Counted from the stretch's first letter, positions 1 to 8,980 are shown. The stretch: 64,000 nucleotides of DNA from Niallia taxi (GCF_004005475.1 NZ_RZTZ01000002.1:62001-126000); one strand, 5' to 3'. Numbers and translations: made by a program. The notes: generated from the sequence alone by a model not told the origin.

Positions 1-1
1 T

Positions 2-646
2 GTTGATGCAGGAATCGGAAATGGCAAATTGACTGAAAAACAAAAGCGTAATTATGGTGTGGATGAAGAATCCTCACTAGAAGAAAATCTACGCAAACTC
101 GGAGTTTCTCCTCAGGATATTGATTATGTGCTGATGACACATTTGCATTTCGATCATGCTAGCGGACTGTCCAAGCTAGAAGCTGGCGAGCTTGTATCCA
201 TATTCCCAAATGCAGAAATTATTACGTCAAATCAAGAATGGACAGAAATGAAGAATCCGAATATACGCTCGCGCAATACATATTGGGAACAAAACTGGAG
301 ACCAATTGAAAGCCAAGTGAAAACCTTTGAACAAAAGTGGAGTATGGGTCCAATTAAGCTTGTTCACACGGGAGGACATAGTAACGGACACTCTATTCTT
401 ATCATAGAAGATGGTGGAGATATTGCTATTCATCTGGCGGATTTGCTGCCAACTCATGCACATCATAATGTGCTGTGGGTGACAGCATACGATGATTACC
501 CAATGACATCTATTGAAGAAAAACAGAAATGGATTAACTGGGGGATTGAAAACGATGCTTGGTTCACATTTTATCATGATGCAGTCTATCGTGGTGTAAA
601 ATGGAACGCTAAAGGCGAAATAAAGGAAGCAGTGAAACGGGATTAA
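2..646 (+). CDS. ytnP: MBL-fold quorum-quenching lactonase-like hydrolase YtnP, 5' end cut off by the window
   Basis: This is the C-terminal ~214 residues of a metallo-beta-lactamase-fold hydrolase. The frame is open from base 2 ([11 protein letters not shown]), so the TTG at 29 is internal and the true start lies upstream. The zinc-binding HxHxDH motif is visible as [10 protein letters not shown], followed by a second His in the [10 protein letters not shown] segment, an [11 protein letters not shown] metal-binding stretch and a late FYHDA His. The whole read-through closely resembles B. subtilis YtnP, known to hydrolyse N-acyl-homoserine lactones and to interfere with streptomycete signalling. 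The exact substrate here is inferred from family only. A short hairpin follows the stop and separates it from the convergent ytzB. Confidence 0.88.
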   Translation, partial: VDAGIGNGKLTEKQKRNYGVDEESSLEENLRKLGVSPQDIDYVLMTHLHFDHASGLSKLEAGELVSIFPNAEIITSNQEWTEMKNPNIRSRNTYWEQNWRPIESQVKTFEQKWSMGPIKLVHTGGHSNGHSILIIEDGGDIAIHLADLLPTHAHHNVLWVTAYDDYPMTSIEEKQKWINWGIENDAWFTFYHDAVYRGVKWNAKGEIKEAVKRD

Positions 647-651
647 AATAT

Positions 652-676
652 CCATTGCTAGTATCTTTAGCAATGG
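652..676. terminator. Hairpin between convergent ytnP and ytzB
   Basis: A 9-bp inverted repeat CCATTGCTA / TAGCAATGG encloses a 7-nt loop just after the ytnP stop. There is no long T-tract on either side, so it is a weak or non-canonical terminator candidate for the convergent pair. Confidence 0.4.
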
Positions 677-687
677 ACTATGTATAA

Positions 688-999
688 TTAGATTTCATAA
701 ATATCGAGCAGATCACCTGTCTTGCTATCTGCCAGAAATTCATAGGATTGATTTATTCCCTCATTCAGTCTTGTGATGCCCCCGCGATAAATCAGGTGTG
801 TGGAATTTGCTGTTTCATATGGTTCCTTTTGCATATTAATCCAGCTGCCCGAAATTGGTCCTTGCTCTTTAAATGCAGCTTTAACCAATTTAAGAACACG
901 GTCACTGGAGATGGAATAGTTTCTTGAAATTATTTCCTTTGTTGCATAGCTTGTTGCAAAACCTACTGCCGCTCCTGCCAATAACGTTTTCCAGTTCAT
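688..999 (-). CDS. ytzB: Small PepSY-type membrane-anchored protein YtzB
   Basis: About 103 residues. The start at 999 (MNWKTLLAGAAVG) is preferred over the far upstream in-frame ATG because a GAAAGGAG ribosome site lies directly before it. A short N-terminal hydrophobic glycine/alanine-rich segment (about residues 4-18) resembles a membrane anchor or signal sequence. The remainder (SDRVLKLVKAAF..., IYRGGITR, QSYEFLADSKTGDLLDIYEI) looks like a PepSY-type fold with the typical 'y.f.aD..tG.ll' ending. In B. subtilis ytzB sits beside ytoP, as it does here, although here it points the other way. PepSY domains are thought to inhibit proteases or bind peptides at the cell surface; the role of this protein is unknown. 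Confidence 0.75.
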   Translation of the reverse strand: MNWKTLLAGAAVGFATSYATKEIISRNYSISSDRVLKLVKAAFKEQGPISGSWINMQKEPYETANSTHLIYRGGITRLNEGINQSYEFLADSKTGDLLDIYEI

Positions 1000-1197
1000 A
1001 TCTTTGCTCCTTTCTAATCTGTTTATTATTATAGCCAAAATAGCAGAGATAAGTGAAATAAAACAAAAAAACGCCATAATTTCACGATTGAACAATAAAG
1101 AAGAATATTGCAATTGTTATGTATATTGGTAGCGATAATATTAATATTTCGATAAAATAAATAAATACATAATTTTTAAAAAAAGAGGAGCATTACA

Positions 1198-2271
1198 ATG
1201 AACGAGCAAACAATGGATTTATTCCGTACATTGACAGAATTACGAGGTATTGCAGGAAATGAGCATGAAGTAAGAAACTTTATGCGCACAGAGCTTGAAA
1301 AATACAGTGATGAAATAGTCCAAGACAATCTTGGCAGTATTTTTGGTGTGAAAAAGGGTACAGGAGAAGGGCCAAAGGTAATGGTTGCTGGACATATGGA
1401 CGAAGTTGGTTTTATGGTAACTTCTATTACAGAAAACGGGATGATTCGTTTTCAGCCAATTGGAGGCTGGTGGAGTCAAGTGCTGCTTGCCCAACGAGTG
1501 CAAGTGATGACAGATAATGGTCCGATAATCGGGGTAATTGCTTCCATTCCTCCACATTTGCTTGATGACGCACAACGTAGCAAACCGATGGATATCAAAA
1601 ACATGCTTATTGATATTGGTGCTGATGATAAAGCAGATGCTGTGTCAATCGGCATCAAGCCAGGACAGCCAATTGTTCCGATTTGCCCATTTACTCCAAT
1701 GGCAAATAAAAAGAAGATTATGGCGAAGGCGTGGGATAACCGCTATGGATGTGGGCTTGCTATTGAGCTGCTGAAGGAGCTTCAAGGGGAACAGCTGCCT
1801 AATACCTTATATTCTGGTGCGACAGTACAAGAAGAGGTTGGACTGCGCGGAGCACAAACGGCAGCCAATATGATTCAGCCTGACATATTTTATGCATTGG
1901 ACGCAAGCCCTGCTAATGATACTTCTGGTGACAAAAATCAATTTGGCCAATTAGGAAAAGGTGCTTTGCTTCGTATATATGATCGTACAATGGTGACACA
2001 TAGAGGAATGAGAGAATTTATCCTTGATACGGCGGAGAGCAATAATATTGCTTATCAGTACTTCATCTCACCAGGCGGAACAGATGCAGGGCGAGTGCAT
2101 ACTTCAAACGAGGGTGTGCCAAGTGCTGTCATCGGTATTTGCTCCAGATATATTCATACTAGCGCATCTATCATTCATGTAGATGACTATGCAGCAGCAA
2201 AAGAGCTTGTTGTGAAGCTTGTGAAAGCAACAGATAAAACGATGGTGGATTCCATTAAAGCAAATGTGTAA
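1198..2271 (+). CDS. ytoP: M42-family glutamyl-type aminopeptidase YtoP
   Basis: A 357-residue cytosolic metallo-aminopeptidase of family M42 (tetrahedral cobalt/zinc peptidases), which trims N-terminal residues from short peptides. Metal and catalytic residues are readable: H66 and D68 in AGHMDEVG, D180 in AWDNRYGCG, the E212/E213 pair in [10 protein letters not shown]235 in ALDASPAND and H320 in SRYIHT. The length is normal for the family. The start is the ATG at 1198 behind AAAGAGGAG. The gene is monocistronic: a strong T-tailed hairpin follows 10 bases after the stop. Annotated homologues are variously called endoglucanase M or glutamyl aminopeptidase; peptidase is the sounder call. Confidence 0.93.
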   Translation: MNEQTMDLFRTLTELRGIAGNEHEVRNFMRTELEKYSDEIVQDNLGSIFGVKKGTGEGPKVMVAGHMDEVGFMVTSITENGMIRFQPIGGWWSQVLLAQRVQVMTDNGPIIGVIASIPPHLLDDAQRSKPMDIKNMLIDIGADDKADAVSIGIKPGQPIVPICPFTPMANKKKIMAKAWDNRYGCGLAIELLKELQGEQLPNTLYSGATVQEEVGLRGAQTAANMIQPDIFYALDASPANDTSGDKNQFGQLGKGALLRIYDRTMVTHRGMREFILDTAESNNIAYQYFISPGGTDAGRVHTSNEGVPSAVIGICSRYIHTSASIIHVDDYAAAKELVVKLVKATDKTMVDSIKANV

Positions 2272-2277
2272 TAGATA

Positions 2278-2308
2278 ACCAAAGAGACAGATTTCACTGT
2301 CTCTTTTT
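2278..2308 (+). terminator. Rho-independent terminator after ytoP
   Basis: AAAGAGACAG and CTGTCTCTTT form a near-perfect stem closed by a short loop (ATTTCA region) and followed by TTTTT. Confidence 0.85.
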
Positions 2309-2354
2309 CCATTGGAAAATGGGAAGAAAAGGGAAGCAGATAGGAGTGTCTAAC

Positions 2355-2876
2355 ATGATTATATGTATTGGAACAAAAAATCCGGCAAAGGCAGGAGCGG
2401 TAAAGGAAGGCTTCAGCTCAATGCCGGATGTGGAATTTTTGGAGCTTGATGTTTCATCAGGTGTAAGTGCTCAGCCATTTTCTGATGAAGAAACGATAAC
2501 TGGTGCAATTAACCGCGCCAAAAATGCTTTAGCTGCAGGAAAAGGAGATATCGGTATCGGTCTTGAAGGTGGCGTAAAGCAAACGGAGCATGGCCTGCTT
2601 ATTTGTAACTGGGGAGCTCTTGTCCTTAGGTGTGGACGTACATATATTGGCGCAGGCGCAAGCATTCCTTTACCTGCAGATGTGGCTGATGCACTGCTTG
2701 CTGGAGAAGAGCTAGGTCCTGTTATGGATCGTTATGCAAACAAAAAGAATGTCCGTCATAATGAGGGGGCGATAGGCGTTTTCACAAATGGCAAAATAAC
2801 GAGGCAAAAAATGTTCGCACATGTCATGGAGTCGTTAGTTGGCCAATATGAATATGAATTAAAGACAAGTCAATAA
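2355..2876 (+). CDS. DUF84 inosine/xanthosine triphosphatase-type NTPase
   Basis: A 173-residue protein of the DUF84/YjjX family, house-cleaning phosphatases that hydrolyse ITP/XTP and related non-canonical nucleotides in the cytosol. The N-terminal ICIGTKNPAK (substrate-binding 'GTxNPaK') and the central GDIGIGLEGGV signature are diagnostic, as is the RHNEGAIGVFTNGKITR segment near the C-terminus. The ATG at 2355 is chosen because TAGGAGTG lies 8-10 bases upstream; an in-frame ATG at 2319 has no ribosome site and falls in the ytoP terminator region. Its neighbour ytpP lies 83 bases downstream. Function is from family knowledge only. Confidence 0.85.
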   Translation: MIICIGTKNPAKAGAVKEGFSSMPDVEFLELDVSSGVSAQPFSDEETITGAINRAKNALAAGKGDIGIGLEGGVKQTEHGLLICNWGALVLRCGRTYIGAGASIPLPADVADALLAGEELGPVMDRYANKKNVRHNEGAIGVFTNGKITRQKMFAHVMESLVGQYEYELKTSQ

Positions 2877-2959
2877 TAAGAAGCGAGCATAAAAGTAGTG
2901 ATACTGCAGATATTTTGTTAGTATCAAATAATAAATGTAAGCGATTGGGGGATTTAACA

Positions 2960-3274
2960 ATGAGAGATTTACAGTCACAAGAGGAGTTTAACGAGTTAAA
3001 AAATAGCAGTAATAAGCATGTGTTTTTATTTTCTGCTAATTGGTGCGGAGATTGCCGGTTTATAGAGCCGTTTATGCCAGAAGTAGAACAGAAATACAGC
3101 GAGTATACTTTTATCCACATTGATCGTGATAAATTCATTGATACATGCATCGAATTAGATGTGTTTGGTATTCCAAGCTTTGTTGCCTTTGAAGGTGGTA
3201 AGGAACTTGGCCGCTTTGTCAGCAAAGACCGTAAAACACAAGAAGAAATCGAGAACTTTATTGAATCATTGTGA
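2960..3274 (+). CDS. ytpP: Thioredoxin-like protein YtpP
   Basis: A 104-residue thioredoxin fold. The redox motif is WCGDC (FSANWCGDCRF, near residues 28-34) rather than WCGPC; the CGDC variant is typical of YtpP. A cis-proline follows in the FGIPSFVAF loop. The ATG at 2960 sits behind GGGGGATTTAACA; the longer in-frame start at 2915 lacks a ribosome site. YtpP-type proteins act as small thiol-disulfide oxidoreductases in the cytoplasm, possibly with bacillithiol; the window also carries ytxJ, another bacillithiol-linked protein. Followed by a clear terminator. Confidence 0.88.
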   Translation: MRDLQSQEEFNELKNSSNKHVFLFSANWCGDCRFIEPFMPEVEQKYSEYTFIHIDRDKFIDTCIELDVFGIPSFVAFEGGKELGRFVSKDRKTQEEIENFIESL

Positions 3275-3293
3275 TGGAAGAAGAAAATGCATG

Positions 3294-3328
3294 AAGCAGC
3301 GTGTCTCTGTTGAACGCTGCTTTTTTTT
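3294..3328 (+). terminator. Rho-independent terminator after ytpP
   Basis: AAGCAGCG and CGCTGCTT form an 8-bp stem around a 13-nt loop, ending in a run of T. Confidence 0.85.
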
Positions 3329-3349
3329 GTAGGCAGAATTCCAGATTCT

Positions 3350-3378
3350 TTGAAAAGACAGTCAACTGCTATTATAAT
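3350..3378 (+). promoter_or_regulatory. SigA promoter for ytpQ
   Basis: TTGAAA at 3350-3355 and a perfect TATAAT at 3373-3378 are 17 bases apart, lying downstream of the ytpP terminator and about 50 bases before the ytpQ start. Confidence 0.8.
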
Positions 3379-3426
3379 AGGAAAAGCAATTATTATTACC
3401 CACTCTAAAAGGGGGAAACAGCGTTA

Positions 3427-4233
3427 ATGAAGATGGACAGCAAAAAAATGAAGAACCTCTTACAGGACAGGCTTAAAGCTGAGGGAAGAGTGTTTACGTT
3501 TGATTCTAAAAAGGATCAACTTCGTATAGAAAGCAAGGATACTGGCAAAGGGGTGACAATTTCCTTACCAGGAATTATCGCGAAATGGGAGCTAGAAAAG
3601 GAAAAAGCTGTAGATGAAGTCGTTTATTACATTGAGAATGGCTTAACTGCATTGGTAGAAGACCCAGCCCTTGAAGGGAAAGAAAAAAATATTTATCCTG
3701 TTATTCGCTCTACCTCATTTCCGTTGCAAACTAATGAAGAAATACCATTTGTAGTGGATGAACATACAGCAGAAACAAGAATTTATTATGCATTAGATAT
3801 GGGAAATACTTACCGTCTCATAGATGAAAAAATCATGCAAAAGGAAAACTGGGAGCATAGCCGAATTAAGGAAGTGGCTCTCTTTAATGCTCGTTCTTTA
3901 CAGACGAGTCTTAAAACAGATCAGGTTGCAGGCAACACATTTTATTTCTTGAATACGAATGACGGATATGATGCAAGCCGTATTCTTAACGATTCCTTCC
4001 TGAAGGAAATGAGTGAGACAGTTAAGGGGACTATGGCTGTTGCTGTACCGCATCAAGATGTGTTAATTATTGCTGATATAGAAAATGAGACAGGCTATGA
4101 CGTTTTGGCGCAAATGACAATGAGCTTCTTTGCGAGCGGCAGGGTTCCAATTACCGCACTGTCCTTCCTTTATGAAGATGGCAGTCTAGAACCTGTGTTT
4201 ATTTTAGGGAAAAACAAGAAAAAAGAGCAGTAA
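3427..4233 (+). CDS. ytpQ: DUF1444 protein YtpQ
   Basis: A 268-residue soluble protein with no membrane segment or recognisable catalytic motif. Length and the C-terminal pattern ([34 protein letters not shown]) match the DUF1444/YtpQ family of Bacillales, whose function is unknown. It has its own SigA promoter. Two ATGs are possible (3427 and 3433); a GGGGGAAACAG ribosome site favours the first. In B. subtilis ytpQ is followed by ytpR (tRNA-binding domain protein) and then sftA; here there is no ytpR and a 320-base non-coding gap leads straight to sftA. Confidence 0.87.
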   Translation: MKMDSKKMKNLLQDRLKAEGRVFTFDSKKDQLRIESKDTGKGVTISLPGIIAKWELEKEKAVDEVVYYIENGLTALVEDPALEGKEKNIYPVIRSTSFPLQTNEEIPFVVDEHTAETRIYYALDMGNTYRLIDEKIMQKENWEHSRIKEVALFNARSLQTSLKTDQVAGNTFYFLNTNDGYDASRILNDSFLKEMSETVKGTMAVAVPHQDVLIIADIENETGYDVLAQMTMSFFASGRVPITALSFLYEDGSLEPVFILGKNKKKEQ

Positions 4234-4322
4234 ATTCTTCATGCTTGTTTGCAAAACTTAATATGTTTGAATCGAGATTATTGTCTGAATGAAAACAGGA
4301 TGTAATATTCGTTATTTAAAAT

Positions 4323-4385
4323 AAGGGTAGTGTACGAGAATCAGTATAGACAAATGGTCCTGCTGATTCGGCGTCTGCCCTTTTT
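4323..4385 (+). terminator. Two-tier hairpin with T-run in the ytpQ-sftA gap
   Basis: An outer 8-bp stem (AAGGGTAG 4323-4330 with CTGCCCTT 4375-4382, one G-U) and an inner 7-bp stem (GAATCAG 4338-4344 with CTGATTC 4363-4369) are followed by TTTTT. It probably ends ytpQ transcription. The rest of the 4234-4555 gap shows no gene. Confidence 0.6.
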
Positions 4386-4436
4386 CGTATGGTAGTATAT
4401 TGGGGAATGTTAGCTTTTTTAGCAGGTTTTGCCTCC

Positions 4437-4464
4437 TTGCAATTGAAAAATAGTAAAATATAAT
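4437..4464 (+). promoter_or_regulatory. Probable SigA promoter for sftA
   Basis: TTGCAA (4437-4442), a 16-base spacer and a perfect TATAAT (4459-4464), about 90 bases upstream of the sftA start. Confidence 0.65.
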
Positions 4465-4555
4465 AGAATAGTACAGGGAATATATCGATTTTTATCTCGA
4501 TTTTATCAATAAACTGTTAAAATAATAGAGAGAAAGATGGAAAGAGTGATTTACA

Positions 4556-7500
4556 GTGAGTTGGTTCAAAAAAGTAATAAAGCAGTTTATTAAAGAGGAC
4601 CACGAAGAGATGGAGCCATTTGAAGCTGCAGAAAAACAAGAAGATCCACTTATTCGAAATGATTGGAATAATGAGTGGAGAAAAGAAGAAGATTCAAAAA
4701 TCATTTACAAATATCCTAAAGGGAAATTTCGTTTTCCCGTCATTTCAGACGAAGAAATAGGCATTCCTGGCAGACAAAGCAGACAGGACCATCAAGCTGA
4801 ACGATGGCAGAATGCTCAAGCAACGGAAAGACAAGAGCCTGCTCAAGCAGGAAGGCAAAGTGGACAGGGCTATACAGAACAACAAGTACATACTGTTGAA
4901 AAAAGGCAAAATGCGGCTACCTTTACTGGGAGGCAAGAGCAGTCTCTAAACAGTAAGCAACCCGCGCCGACTAATACAGGCAGACAAGAGCGTCCGAATG
5001 AAAGAAGACAGAATGTGTCAGTAAATAAAGGCATGCAGGAGGTTCCATCAGATAGAAGGAACAGGCAGGAGATTTCTAACAACAGAAGAACAAGCTCTCA
5101 AGCCATACATAGCAGGCTGAAGCCGCGGGAACTACCTGAAGAAAGCACTCCAAATCCGAAGAGCTACCAGTCAAAAATGCCTTTTAAACCGACAGAAATC
5201 CCGTCTCCTATTTATGGATATAATAATAGGCCGAAAGTCGAAGAAAAACCAAAAGTGGAAGTAGAACGCACGAAAATTGACAGCAGTGATTTCCTTACTT
5301 CTGTCATGAGAAGGAAAGAAGCAGCAGAACAAGCTGAACAAGCCGCTTTATGGGCAGAGCTGCAGAAGGAAGAGTCAAAAGCAAGCAATTCCTCTGAAAA
5401 AAGCGGTGCCGCAGAAATCAAACTGGAGCCCAATATTTCTAATGCAAGGGATATAGAGCAAACACCTAAAGAAATAGCCATAAATACAGAAGCTTCACAA
5501 CTAAACAAAGCAACAGTTCAAAATTCAATTCCGGCAGTACATTCAAGTGAGGAAGAACTGCAGCCGGCTTTCATAATGGAAGAAACGGAAGAGTTGAATT
5601 CTTTAATTCAAAATGAACCAATTGCTAGCTTAATAGTAGAAGAAATAAAACAGCCAAAAGAGGCAGAAGAAGTAATGAACGCTGCATCGACGGTCGTTTA
5701 TGAACTGGAGAAGGAACCGCTTCTTCAAGAAGAGGAACGAACCACAGCGAAAGTAGATGTGATTCTGCCACAGGAAGAGAAGCTGTATGTCGAGCCAGCA
5801 GAGGTAGTGGAGCTGGAGAAGGAACCGCTTCTTCAAGAAGAGGAACGAACCACAGCGAAAGTAGATATGATTCTGCCACAGGAAGAGAAGCTGTATGTCG
5901 AGCCAGCAGAGTTAGTGGAGCTGGAGGAGGAATCGCTTCTTCAAGAAGAGGAACAGACCACAGCGAAAGTAGATGTGATTCTGCCACAGAAAGAGAAGCT
6001 GTATATCGAGCCAGCAGAGTTAGTGGCGCTGGAGGAGGAACCGCTTCTTCAAGAAGAGGAACAGACCACAGCGAAAGTAGATGTGATTTTACCACAGGAA
6101 GAGAAGCAGTATAACGAGGCAGCAGAGGCTGTGGAGCTGGAGGAGCGTTATTCAACTAAAGCAGAGAGCAGCCTGCAGTTTGAAGAGCTTCCACTTATCG
6201 ATGAGTCTGCAGTAATGCTTAAATTGGAAGAAACAGCAAATAGTATAGATGAGAAGGTAGATTTTGCTGGGAATGAAAATATACAAATGGAAGTGGAACA
6301 GTCAAGCCATTCGGAAGTATCATCTGAATGGACAGAGGAGCAACCTTCTATTGAAAAAACAGAAGTAACGGCAATGGACACGTCCGTTGTAAAACAGGAG
6401 CAAAAGGATGTGGAAGAAATTAAGGAACCACAGAATGCTCCTGTAAAGAAAAGAGCTTTACCTTTTAATGTGTTAATGTTAAATACGGATAGGAAATTCC
6501 TGGAAACGAAAAGAAAAGAACAGCAAATAAAGAAACAAGAGCAAGCTGTTCAATCAATAACTGAAAGTGCAGCAGCGTCTGAAGCAGTTTACCGAGTACA
6601 AGAGGAACAAGTAGCCGTTTCAGAGCCAGTTGTTCAAGTGCAAAAGGAACAAGCAGTGGTGACAGAGCCAGTCGTCCGAGTACAAGAGGAACAGGCAGTG
6701 GTGACAGAGCCAGTCGTTCGAGTACAAGAGGAACAGGCAGTGGTGACAGAGCCAGTCGTTCGAGTACAAGAGGAACAGGCAGTGATGTCAGAGCCAGTCG
6801 TTCGAGTGCAAGAGGAACAGGCAGTGGTGTCAGAGCCAGTTGTCCGAGTACAAGAGGAACAGGCAGTGGTGACAGAGCCAGTCGTTCGAGTACAAGAGGA
6901 ACAGGCAGTGGTGACAGAGCCAGTCGTTCGAGTGCAAGAGGAACGGGCAGCAGTGACAGAGCCAGTCGTTCGAGTGCAAGAGGAACAGGCAGTGATGTCA
7001 GAGCCAGTCGTTCGAGTGCAAGAGGAACAGGCAGTGATGTCAGAGCCAGTCGTTCGAGTGCAAGAGGAACAGGCAGTGGTGTCAGAGCCAGTCGTTCGAG
7101 TGCAAGAGGAACAGGCAGTGATGACAGAGCCAGTCGTTCGAGTGCAAGAGGAACAGGCAGTGATGTCAGAGCCAGTTGTCCGAGTACAAGAGGAACAGGC
7201 AGTGATGTCAGAGCCAGTCGTTCGAATGCAAGAGGAACAGGCAGTGGTGTCAGAACCAGTTGTCGAAGAGCTGCCGTATTATGTTTTCCCGGAGGATGAA
7301 CTTTTGAGCCCGCCGATTTATAATACAGAGCATGATGGCTGGATAGAAGAACAGACGGAGCTTTTGAACCATACTTTTAAAAACTTCAATGTTCATGCAA
7401 AAGTGGTGAATGTTACGCAAGGGCCATCTGTTACAAGGTATGAAGTACAGCCTGAGCCTGGTGTTAAGGTCAGCAAAATCACTAATCTATCCGATGATTT

Positions 7501-8698
7501 GAAATTGAGCCTAGCTGCTAAAGACATTCGGATTGAGGCGCCAATTCCTGGGAAGCATACAATCGGAATCGAGGTTCCTAATCGTACGAGCAGACCTGTT
7601 TTGCTGAGTGAAATCCTTAATAGTGAAGAATTTAAAGATTCTGCTTCCCCATTGACGGTTGCTTTAGGACTTGATATTTCCGGCAAGCCGATTGTCACTG
7701 ATTTGCGCAAAATGCCGCATGGGCTAATTGCAGGAGCAACAGGATCTGGTAAAAGTGTTTGTATCAATACGATGCTTGTAAGTCTTCTGTATAAGGCAAA
7801 GCCAGAAGACCTGAAGCTGTTACTCATTGATCCAAAAATGGTAGAGCTTGCGCCATATAATTATATTCCTCATTTGGCTAGTCCTGTTATTACAGATGTG
7901 AAAACAGCTACAGCTGCATTAAAATGGGCTGTTGAGGAGATGGAGCGGCGTTATGAACTGCTTGCACATGCAGGTGTAAGGGATATAACGAAATTTAATC
8001 AGCTTGCTGAACAAAACCAGCAATACGCACAAAAGCTGCCGTATATTGTTATTATTATTGATGAGCTTGCCGATTTAATGATGATGGCCCCTGCAGATGT
8101 AGAGGAAGCCATCAGCAGGATTGCTCAAAAGGCAAGGGCTTGCGGCATTCATTTGCTTATTGCCACACAGAGACCGTCTGTAGACGTTATTACAGGGCTT
8201 ATAAAAGCAAATGTACCGACACGGATAGCATTTTCTGTATCATCTCAAATTGACTCAAGAACAGTTATTGATATAAGTGGTGCAGAAAAGCTCCTTGGAA
8301 AAGGGGATATGCTTTTCTTAGAGAATGGGACATCAAAGCCAGTTCGTCTACAAGGAACATTTGTTTCAGATGAAGAAATTGACCAAGTCGTTGCACATGT
8401 AAGAAGAGAAAGAAAGCCAGATTATTTATTTGAACAAGAAGAGCTATTGAAAAAGGTGCAAATGTCAGAAGATGAAGATGAGCTTTTCTATGAAGCGTGC
8501 GAGTTTATCATTGAACAAGGCGGCGCATCTACATCAAGTCTTCAAAGAAACTTTAAAATCGGCTATAATCGAGCAGCACGACTAATTGACATGATGGAAA
8601 AGCAGGGGTATATTTCAGAGGCAAAAGGCACAAAGCCTAGGGATGTACTTATAACAGAAGTGGAGTTTTTACAGCTCCATGACACAGAGCAGCATTAA
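4556..8698 (+). CDS. sftA: Soluble FtsK/SpoIIIE-family DNA translocase SftA with an expanded repeat linker
   Basis: A 1380-residue SftA (YtpS), the cytosolic septum-associated translocase that clears chromosome DNA from the closing division septum. No membrane spans occur at the N-terminus, which separates it from SpoIIIE. The motor spans roughly residues 915-1310: Walker A GATGSGKS at 1060-1067, Walker B IIIDELAD with D1169/E1170. The C-terminus (about 1310-1370) is the winged-helix gamma domain that reads polar DNA motifs. Residues ~40-900 are a Glu/Gln-rich, probably disordered linker with a 36-residue repeat (x4, residues 384-527) and a 14-residue repeat (x16, residues 683-906). B. subtilis SftA is about 950 residues, so the excess lies in this linker. 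The start is GTG at 4556 behind GGAAAGAG. Confidence 0.93.
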   Translation: MSWFKKVIKQFIKEDHEEMEPFEAAEKQEDPLIRNDWNNEWRKEEDSKIIYKYPKGKFRFPVISDEEIGIPGRQSRQDHQAERWQNAQATERQEPAQAGRQSGQGYTEQQVHTVEKRQNAATFTGRQEQSLNSKQPAPTNTGRQERPNERRQNVSVNKGMQEVPSDRRNRQEISNNRRTSSQAIHSRLKPRELPEESTPNPKSYQSKMPFKPTEIPSPIYGYNNRPKVEEKPKVEVERTKIDSSDFLTSVMRRKEAAEQAEQAALWAELQKEESKASNSSEKSGAAEIKLEPNISNARDIEQTPKEIAINTEASQLNKATVQNSIPAVHSSEEELQPAFIMEETEELNSLIQNEPIASLIVEEIKQPKEAEEVMNAASTVVYELEKEPLLQEEERTTAKVDVILPQEEKLYVEPAEVVELEKEPLLQEEERTTAKVDMILPQEEKLYVEPAELVELEEESLLQEEEQTTAKVDVILPQKEKLYIEPAELVALEEEPLLQEEEQTTAKVDVILPQEEKQYNEAAEAVELEERYSTKAESSLQFEELPLIDESAVMLKLEETANSIDEKVDFAGNENIQMEVEQSSHSEVSSEWTEEQPSIEKTEVTAMDTSVVKQEQKDVEEIKEPQNAPVKKRALPFNVLMLNTDRKFLETKRKEQQIKKQEQAVQSITESAAASEAVYRVQEEQVAVSEPVVQVQKEQAVVTEPVVRVQEEQAVVTEPVVRVQEEQAVVTEPVVRVQEEQAVMSEPVVRVQEEQAVVSEPVVRVQEEQAVVTEPVVRVQEEQAVVTEPVVRVQEERAAVTEPVVRVQEEQAVMSEPVVRVQEEQAVMSEPVVRVQEEQAVVSEPVVRVQEEQAVMTEPVVRVQEEQAVMSEPVVRVQEEQAVMSEPVVRMQEEQAVVSEPVVEELPYYVFPEDELLSPPIYNTEHDGWIEEQTELLNHTFKNFNVHAKVVNVTQGPSVTRYEVQPEPGVKVSKITNLSDDLKLSLAAKDIRIEAPIPGKHTIGIEVPNRTSRPVLLSEILNSEEFKDSASPLTVALGLDISGKPIVTDLRKMPHGLIAGATGSGKSVCINTMLVSLLYKAKPEDLKLLLIDPKMVELAPYNYIPHLASPVITDVKTATAALKWAVEEMERRYELLAHAGVRDITKFNQLAEQNQQYAQKLPYIVIIIDELADLMMMAPADVEEAISRIAQKARACGIHLLIATQRPSVDVITGLIKANVPTRIAFSVSSQIDSRTVIDISGAEKLLGKGDMLFLENGTSKPVRLQGTFVSDEEIDQVVAHVRRERKPDYLFEQEELLKKVQMSEDEDELFYEACEFIIEQGGASTSSLQRNFKIGYNRAARLIDMMEKQGYISEAKGTKPRDVLITEVEFLQLHDTEQH
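5705..6136 (+). repeat. Four 108-bp tandem repeats inside sftA
   Basis: Four in-frame 36-residue units, each beginning LE(K/E)E(P/S)LLQEEE and containing TTAKVD(V/M)ILPQ, then a partial LEER start. The first two units are almost identical at DNA level and the fourth has drifted most (KQYNEAAEAVE), suggesting recent duplication at the 5' side. Multiples of three keep the frame. Confidence 0.95.
6602..7273 (+). repeat. Sixteen 42-bp tandem repeats inside sftA
   Basis: Fifteen full 14-residue units of consensus EEQAV(V/M)(T/S)EPVVRVQ plus a sixteenth ending EEL in place of RVQ. DNA copies differ at only a few positions (gtg/atg, aca/tca, gtc/gtt, cga/cgt), giving higher-order patterns of repeated blocks. 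The stretch is unrelated in sequence to the 108-bp array 470 bases upstream. Confidence 0.97.
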
Positions 8699-8828
8699 TT
8701 TTTGGGAAACTGCATGTATCACTAATATAATTCCTTTCCATAGGGAATATGATTGATACATAGTTTTTCTTATTAAAAGATGGTATAATGAATAAATGCG
8801 AGTAAAAAAGGAAAAAAAAGTTAAATCT

Positions 8829-8891
8829 ACCCCGTTTGGATATTTTCCTCTTCTAAAAGGTCTTTAGGAGAAAAATATTTATAAACGGGGT
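8829..8891 (+). ncRNA. Long hairpin in the murC leader
   Basis: A perfect 9-bp stem (ACCCCGTTT 8829-8837 with AAACGGGGT 8883-8891) continues inward through GG-TT wobbles, ATATTTT with AAAATAT, CTC with GAG and CTAAA with TTTAG, ending in a five-base loop: one nearly continuous imperfect hairpin of 63 bases. No T-run follows, so it is not a simple terminator. It lies 90 bases before murC and downstream of a TATAAT at 8785. The remainder of the 8699-8980 gap shows nothing coding. Its identity as a regulatory RNA is inference. Confidence 0.5.
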
Positions 8892-8980
8892 CCATAGTGG
8901 AGAAATTTATGCTATGAGCAAATTATAGGTTCATTTCATATACTGTGTAAAAGATATACGATAGTTGGAGGTTCTTTTAT

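Noticed and set aside
29-646. TTG at 29 as the start of ytnP
   Set aside because: The frame is open to base 2 and reads V-D-A-G-I-G-N-G, an internal conserved segment of YtnP, so the gene begins before the window.
5625-6155. Long minus-strand ORF of 176 residues within sftA
   Set aside because: It is a shadow of the 108-bp repeat; a leucine/proline-rich product with no ribosome site, opposite to the strongly supported SftA frame.
6602-7273. CRISPR array
   Set aside because: The 42-base units are directly adjacent without unique spacers, stay in frame and encode EEQAVVTEPVVRVQ, so this is an in-gene tandem repeat.
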